Source of the DNA: UBA5314 sp035560815
GTDB lineage: Bacteria > Bacillota > Syntrophomonadia > Syntrophomonadales > Syntrophomonadaceae
NCBI GenBank assembly: GCA_035560815.1
Contig: DATMYR010000045.1
Coordinates: 124,001-188,000, forward strand
Direction: 5' to 3'
DNA length: 64,000 nucleotides
Part shown: positions 59,546-64,000 of the stretch, piece by piece
Numbering within the stretch: the stretch's first letter is position 1
Layout of the letters: the number at the start of each line of letters is the position of its first letter
Program-made: the position numbers and the translations under genes
The notes under the pieces: generated by a model
What the model saw: the letters and a program-made list of their open reading frames with translations, nothing else
Told to the model about the DNA's origin: nothing
The model's database searches: none

Positions 59546-62500
59546 CTAAAGAGAAGTCTCACTGGGTTCAAGTACTTGATTTCGGCCCGTGCGCTGTTTC
59601 TGCCGTCTCACTTTCCAGTCATCGATTAGCGTGTAGACGATGGGAATAATGAACAGGGTAAACAGGGTGGAAGTTAAGAGCCCTCCAATGAGCACCCAGG
59701 CCATGCCGCTGCGCATTTCGGCACCCTCGGTAAGGGCCAGGGCGGTGGGCAGCATACCCACGACCATGGTGATGGTGGTCATCAGAATCGGTCTGAGACG
59801 GGTAATCCCGGCCTCAACCAGAGCTTCTCGCAGGGTCCTGCCTCGGTCCATCAAGGTATGGGTATAATCGATCAACAAGGTTCCGTTTTTAGCCACCAGC
59901 CCATCCAGCATTATAATCCCGATCATGCTGAATATATTGAGGTTATTTCGGAAAATAGCCAGAGTAATCAATGCCCCCACAATACCAAAAGGCAGCGACA
60001 GCATTCGGATTAACGGCGTTGAGAAGGATTCGTAGAGCATAATCAAGATCATATAGACCAGGAGTATGGACAAAGCCAGAGCCGAGAGCAGAGGCCCAGT
60101 TGTGTCCGCCATATTTTGATCCTGACCACCATAAGTAACGGAAAACCCGGATGGCAAAGAAAGTTGGGAGATCTTCCCCTTCACCTCGTTCATAAACTCT
60201 CCCAGAGGACGGTTGCGAACACTTCCGGAAACGGTGATGGCCCGCTGGCGGTCCACCCGCCGAATATCCTTGGGGCCGCTGCCATAATTAATGCTGGCTA
60301 CCTGCCCCAGAGGAGCTGATCCGTTGGTGCCGGTTACCAGTATATTCTTCAGATTGTTGATATCTTGCTGGTCGGCACCGTCCAATTTGACGTTTATATC
60401 CGTCTCCTTGTCTCCCTGGCGATAAACGCCGGCTGTTGCTCCATTAATAGCGGTCCGCACCGTACGGGTAATGTCATTCAAGGACAGCCCGTAGTAAGCA
60501 GTACGCGCCCGGTCGGGCTGTACTTCGATTTCCGGCTGCCCCAGTCGCCAGTTGCTATCCACATCAGCGGCTCCTGTTGTTTGAGCCACAATATTCTTAA
60601 TTTTTTCACTGATTTGGGTCAATTGATCTTGGTCCTTACCTTTTACTATGATTTGCACCGTGGAGCTGCCTCCCCCTCCACCACCAGGAACCATGGAATC
60701 TGATTCGGAGACTGTGATTTTCCCTCCTGTAAAGCCTTTGCTCCACTTGCGAATACTATCCCCTATATCCCAGATAGTCCTCTTGCGCTCGGTTTTGGGA
60801 TAGAGCTTTAGGGACATACGCCCACTATTTGCACCTGATGAGGAACCGCGCCCCCCGGATCCCAGAGAAGTCTGGTAATATTGGACCTCAGGAATTTGCT
60901 TTACATAGTTCTCAATTTGTTTTAATCCATCATCGGTTTTCGCTAAAGGGGTGCCCTGCGGCATTTCCAGTGAAATCGAAATAGCGCCCTGATCGGATTT
61001 AGGCATAAATTCGGTGCTCACCAACCCCAGTGGCACAACGGTCAGACTGAGAAAAAAGGCCAGGACGGAAAAGGCTAATACTCTTTTACGATGGTTCATG
61101 GTCCAGGCCAGCAACGTAACATAGCCGCTTTTGAGGTTGGATCCCCAGGGTATAATCCGGCGCCAAATAAAATCAAGCTTGGATCGCCGATTCTCGTCCT
61201 TATTATCGCTTTCATCCTTAGGCTTATATAATAATGACGCCAGCATGGGGGTCATTGTGAAGGACACAAATAAGGAAAACAGGGTGGCAAATACTATGGT
61301 GAGGCCGAATTGCCTGAAGAACTGGCCTACCATCCCGCTCATAAAGGCAATAGGAACAAAAACCACCACATCTGACAGGGTGATGGCGATGGCGGCCATA
61401 CCGATCTCGCTGCGGCCCTCCAGGGCTGCTACAGCCGGGAGTTTCCCCATCGCCCAGTGGCGGTCGATATTCTCCAACACCACGATAGAATCGTCCACAA
61501 GTATACCGATACAGAGTGCCAGTCCCATCAGGGACATCATGTTGAATGTGAAACCAGCAAAACTGATCATCATTAAGGTAGCCAGCAAAGAGGTGGGGAT
61601 GGCCATCATTACAATGACGGTAGGACGCCATTTGCGCAGAAACAGGAAGAGAATGATCCCGGTACAAATAATCCCTTCAATAATGGTGCCAATTGTGCCA
61701 TTGAGGGTCTTTTGTACAAAATCGGCAGAATCGTTGGATATAACGATCTTGCAATCCGAGGGAAGATCCTTTTCGATAGCCGCCAACTCTTTCTTGACCC
61801 CGTTGGCCGTCGCTACTACGCTGGCATCACTCTGTTTGCTTATTTGAATGCCTATCGCATCCTGGCTATTTAAACGGCTGTATTGACGAACTTCAGCAAA
61901 CCCATCAACCACAGTGGCGATTTCTTTTAAAGGTACCGCATAACCGGAAGAGGTAGGTATCTGAATATTGCTGATTTCCTGAACACTGCGATATTCGCCC
62001 AGAACCCGCACATTATATTCTGCTTCCGGACGGTCCAACCGCCCACTGGGGTCATTGAGGTTTTCCGATGAAAGCCGGGTGATGACCTGATTGATGGATA
62101 ATCCGAAACCTTCCATTTTGCTTTTATTGAGATTTATCTCGATCTCCCGCTGTTTCCCGCCATTGATGGATACTTGAGCTACACCGGCCACCCTTTGGAG
62201 GCGATCGACGACCGTATCATTGGCTATATCATAAAGTTCGTTTAGGGGCCGGTTGCCGCTCAGGGCCATGGTTAAGACCGGAGCGTCATTCATATCCATC
62301 TTCATAACGACCGGATCCCCAGCCCCATCCGGAAGCCTGCCTCGAACCGCATCAACCTTTTTTTGCACATCCATAAGCGCTTGATTGGCATTGGCCGACA
62401 GGTCGAATTCCAGGTTGACGCTGCCTGAGCCGGTGGAAGCGGTAGAGGTAGTTTGTTTCAACCCACTGAGCGATGAAAGGGCGTCTTCAATAGGCTTGAT

Positions 62501-62698
62501 GATCTGCCCTTCAATTTCTTCCGCACCGGCCCCCGGATAACTGACGCGAACCGAAACTACAGGTATATTAACAGCAGGGAACAATTCCACCCCGATTTGT
62601 CCATATGTATAAAGCCCCAGAACCACAAAAACCAGGATAATTGTGGTCATCATCTTAGGGCGTTTTATTGCCAGTTCAGTTAGGTGCAAGCCCTTCAC
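59546..62698 (-). CDS. RND-family efflux permease (HAE1-like)
   Basis: 1050 residues. Twelve-helix RND layout: first helix MMTTIILVFVVLGLYTYG, large periplasmic-type loop, helix 4 with GILVDDSIVVLENIDRH (the two charged Asp used for proton relay), a repeat of the same plan in the second half, ending LFIIPIVYTLIDDWKVRRQ. RND pumps of this kind also occur in Firmicutes with an adaptor. The adaptor gene lies 36 bp upstream. The pump exports hydrophobic compounds or metals; the substrate is not readable. Confidence 0.94.
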   Translation of the reverse strand: MKGLHLTELAIKRPKMMTTIILVFVVLGLYTYGQIGVELFPAVNIPVVSVRVSYPGAGAEEIEGQIIKPIEDALSSLSGLKQTTSTASTGSGSVNLEFDLSANANQALMDVQKKVDAVRGRLPDGAGDPVVMKMDMNDAPVLTMALSGNRPLNELYDIANDTVVDRLQRVAGVAQVSINGGKQREIEINLNKSKMEGFGLSINQVITRLSSENLNDPSGRLDRPEAEYNVRVLGEYRSVQEISNIQIPTSSGYAVPLKEIATVVDGFAEVRQYSRLNSQDAIGIQISKQSDASVVATANGVKKELAAIEKDLPSDCKIVISNDSADFVQKTLNGTIGTIIEGIICTGIILFLFLRKWRPTVIVMMAIPTSLLATLMMISFAGFTFNMMSLMGLALCIGILVDDSIVVLENIDRHWAMGKLPAVAALEGRSEIGMAAIAITLSDVVVFVPIAFMSGMVGQFFRQFGLTIVFATLFSLFVSFTMTPMLASLLYKPKDESDNKDENRRSKLDFIWRRIIPWGSNLKSGYVTLLAWTMNHRKRVLAFSVLAFFLSLTVVPLGLVSTEFMPKSDQGAISISLEMPQGTPLAKTDDGLKQIENYVKQIPEVQYYQTSLGSGGRGSSSGANSGRMSLKLYPKTERKRTIWDIGDSIRKWSKGFTGGKITVSESDSMVPGGGGGGSSTVQIIVKGKDQDQLTQISEKIKNIVAQTTGAADVDSNWRLGQPEIEVQPDRARTAYYGLSLNDITRTVRTAINGATAGVYRQGDKETDINVKLDGADQQDINNLKNILVTGTNGSAPLGQVASINYGSGPKDIRRVDRQRAITVSGSVRNRPLGEFMNEVKGKISQLSLPSGFSVTYGGQDQNMADTTGPLLSALALSILLVYMILIMLYESFSTPLIRMLSLPFGIVGALITLAIFRNNLNIFSMIGIIMLDGLVAKNGTLLIDYTHTLMDRGRTLREALVEAGITRLRPILMTTITMVVGMLPTALALTEGAEMRSGMAWVLIGGLLTSTLFTLFIIPIVYTLIDDWKVRRQKQRTGRNQVLEPSETSL

Positions 62699-62734
62699 TC
62701 CTTTTTTGATGCTGCCATCAGGATATACCGTCTA

Positions 62735-63823
62735 TTAACGGAGTTTTACTTTGGCCCCGTCTTTTAACGATGCATCACTTCCGTTGACCACAACCTGGTC
62801 ACCCTCGCTGAGACCGGAAGTAATCAGGGTGTTCTGCGCATCCGACGTCCCGGTTGTTACTTTGGTTTCCTTAACAGCGCCGTCTTTGATTAGAAACACT
62901 CGCTGGCTGCCATTATAAGTAGTAACTGCGGTGCTGGGCACCAGCAGCCCATTGTCACCAACCCAGGTAAAAGAAACATCAGCAAACATTCCCGGTTTCA
63001 GAATATGATCCGAATTATTAACCTGAATTTTAATAGGGAAAACTTTGGTAGTAGCGTTGGCAGCCAGGGCGATATTAGAAACGGTCCCGGTAAAAGGGGT
63101 CTCGGATACGGCACTCACCTTAACCTTGACCTCCTGTCCTTCCTTAACCCGGTTCACCTGATCTTCCAGGACACTGACAACCACAACCACTTTATCAAGA
63201 TTCATGACGGTGATTATGGGGGATGAACTGCCTGCCTCTTCCCCTACATCAATATTCCGAGCTGTCACCAACCCATCCAGGGGGGATTTAATAAAAGAAT
63301 CATTGTATTTTGCCTGACTCTGCGCTGCTGTAGCCTGAGCCGATTTGAGAGCCACCTGGGCCTTATCTAAAACTCCCTGATAGAGATTGTCAAAGTCCGC
63401 CTGGCTTAAAGCACCGGCTTCAAGGAGTTGTTTTTCGCGTTCATATTGCTTCTGGGCCAGATCGTAGGCGATCCGGGCATTTTCGACACCTGCCTGGGCG
63501 TAATTCAGTGCGGCGGCCAGGTCATCAGCCTCCAGGCTTATGAGGGTTTGACCGGCAGATACCGGGCTGCCAACATCTACGGATATGCTGGCTACTTTTC
63601 CCGGACTTTTCGCGACAATGTCGGCTGAATTAAGGGCATCCAACTTGCCGCTTACGGTGTTGATCAGCGATAACGAGCCCTTTTTCACCTGGGCACCGTC
63701 TACGATCACCGCGTCTGCTTTTCCCGCACCAGCAGTGGATACCGCTTTTTTAGCGCAGCCAACACCTGCCAAAATCATAGCCAGCAAGAACCCGACTAAT
63801 AGTAGTCCTCCGTATTTTCGCAA
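62735..63823 (-). CDS. RND efflux adaptor lipoprotein
   Basis: 362 residues from TTG 63823, selected because AGGAGG is ten bases upstream; the frame to 63856 lacks a site. Lipobox AGVGC gives a lipid-anchored protein. Lipoyl-like halves (KVASISVDVGSPVSAGQTLISLEADD cut by the hairpin and SFIKSPLDGLVTARNID), coiled-coil hairpin (about 110-165), barrel and membrane-proximal domains follow. It is the first gene of the two-gene pump operon. Links the RND permease to the outer layers of the envelope. Confidence 0.92.
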   Translation of the reverse strand: MRKYGGLLLVGFLLAMILAGVGCAKKAVSTAGAGKADAVIVDGAQVKKGSLSLINTVSGKLDALNSADIVAKSPGKVASISVDVGSPVSAGQTLISLEADDLAAALNYAQAGVENARIAYDLAQKQYEREKQLLEAGALSQADFDNLYQGVLDKAQVALKSAQATAAQSQAKYNDSFIKSPLDGLVTARNIDVGEEAGSSSPIITVMNLDKVVVVVSVLEDQVNRVKEGQEVKVKVSAVSETPFTGTVSNIALAANATTKVFPIKIQVNNSDHILKPGMFADVSFTWVGDNGLLVPSTAVTTYNGSQRVFLIKDGAVKETKVTTGTSDAQNTLITSGLSEGDQVVVNGSDASLKDGAKVKLR

Positions 63824-64000
63824 GAAAATCCTACCTCCTATTCCCTCCATATTCAACGATAATTCCCTTACCGAAGGTCATTTCCTTAATCTCAGATCAA
63901 TCAATCCTATCTTTCTGCGGAGATATGCAAGACAATACGAAACATGAGACCGACAGTAATAAGCCTCCAGATAAACCAGCGATAAAGCGTGAAACAGGAT
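63824..64000. other. right edge, undetermined
   Basis: All three minus-strand frames are open for part of this stretch (stops near 63907 and 63877), so the 3' end of another gene may run in from the right, but no frame is convincing. Confidence 0.3.

Noticed and set aside
63585..63947. 120-codon plus-strand frame at the right edge
   Set aside because: Antisense to the adaptor's N-terminal coding and lacks a ribosome site.

Overview
The window reads as chromosomal DNA from an anaerobic, spore-forming member of the Clostridia. Evidence: a GerA-type germinant receptor operon, hybrid cluster protein, radical SAM enzymes, a double-cubane-type dehydratase homologue, many GTG/TTG starts with strong AGGAGG ribosome sites, and an acyl-CoA oxidation operon. 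The full set acyl-CoA dehydrogenase, two-subunit CoA-transferase, 3-hydroxyacyl-CoA dehydrogenase, thiolase and crotonase, plus a large FAD/Fe-S oxidoreductase, suits a syntrophic fatty-acid oxidiser such as a Syntrophomonadaceae member. That taxonomic placement is inference. No tRNA, rRNA, CRISPR array or intact transposase gene was seen.

Layout. 1-7 kb: nitrosative-stress and sulfur/selenium block with a ferredoxin (cut by the left edge), an acetate-type transporter, a cupin, Hcp, an NsrR-like three-cysteine Rrf2 regulator, a cysteine desulfurase-like protein, YedF and a double-cubane-type reductase. 7.2-11.4 kb: germinant receptor operon of four genes. 11.5-16.6 kb: FAD/Fe-S oxidase with a Met/Pro-rich tail, and a B12-binding radical SAM protein with a STAS-like tail. 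16.8-20.1 kb: tetR-emrA-emrB drug efflux operon. 20.3-26.1 kb: cupin, an HD protein with an ADP-ribosyltransferase-like middle domain, a convergent AgrC/LytTR-type two-component pair and a diguanylate cyclase. 26.7-29 kb: two aminotransferases. 29-36.7 kb: REP-like repeats, lipoproteins, a Fur-controlled FeoB-like permease without its G domain, TatA, DUF3160 and DUF2284 proteins. 36.7-42 kb: a guanylate-kinase-like protein, an ABC-2 exporter and an OmpR/HK pair. 42.2-43.6 kb: a c-di-AMP (ydaO-type) riboswitch and terminator in front of a divergent lysine 2,3-aminomutase homologue. 45-53.4 kb: the fatty-acid oxidation operon and its sigma-54 activator. 53.8-64 kb: CAP-domain protein, SRAP/YedK, a second OmpR/HK pair, a methyltransferase, a zinc-ribbon membrane protein and an RND efflux pair.

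How genes work together. The oxidation operon has a consensus sigma-54 -24/-12 element in front of acd, an 8+8 bp dyad upstream of it, and a PAS/AAA+/HTH activator gene directly upstream, so fatty-acid degradation here is probably switched on by an enhancer-binding protein. The perfect 19-bp Fur box overlapping a good promoter assigns the FeoB-like permease to iron homeostasis. The c-di-AMP riboswitch ties the aminomutase homologue to osmotic or cell-envelope signalling. The Rrf2 protein and hcp share an 11-bp motif, consistent with NO-responsive control.

Most notable candidates for new biology: the ART-like/HD fusion at 20.9 kb, the riboswitch-controlled aminomutase homologue with an altered C-terminal active site, the G-domain-less FeoB under Fur, the Met/Pro-rich tail of the FAD/Fe-S oxidase, and REP-like elements, one copy of which lies inside the oxidation operon.
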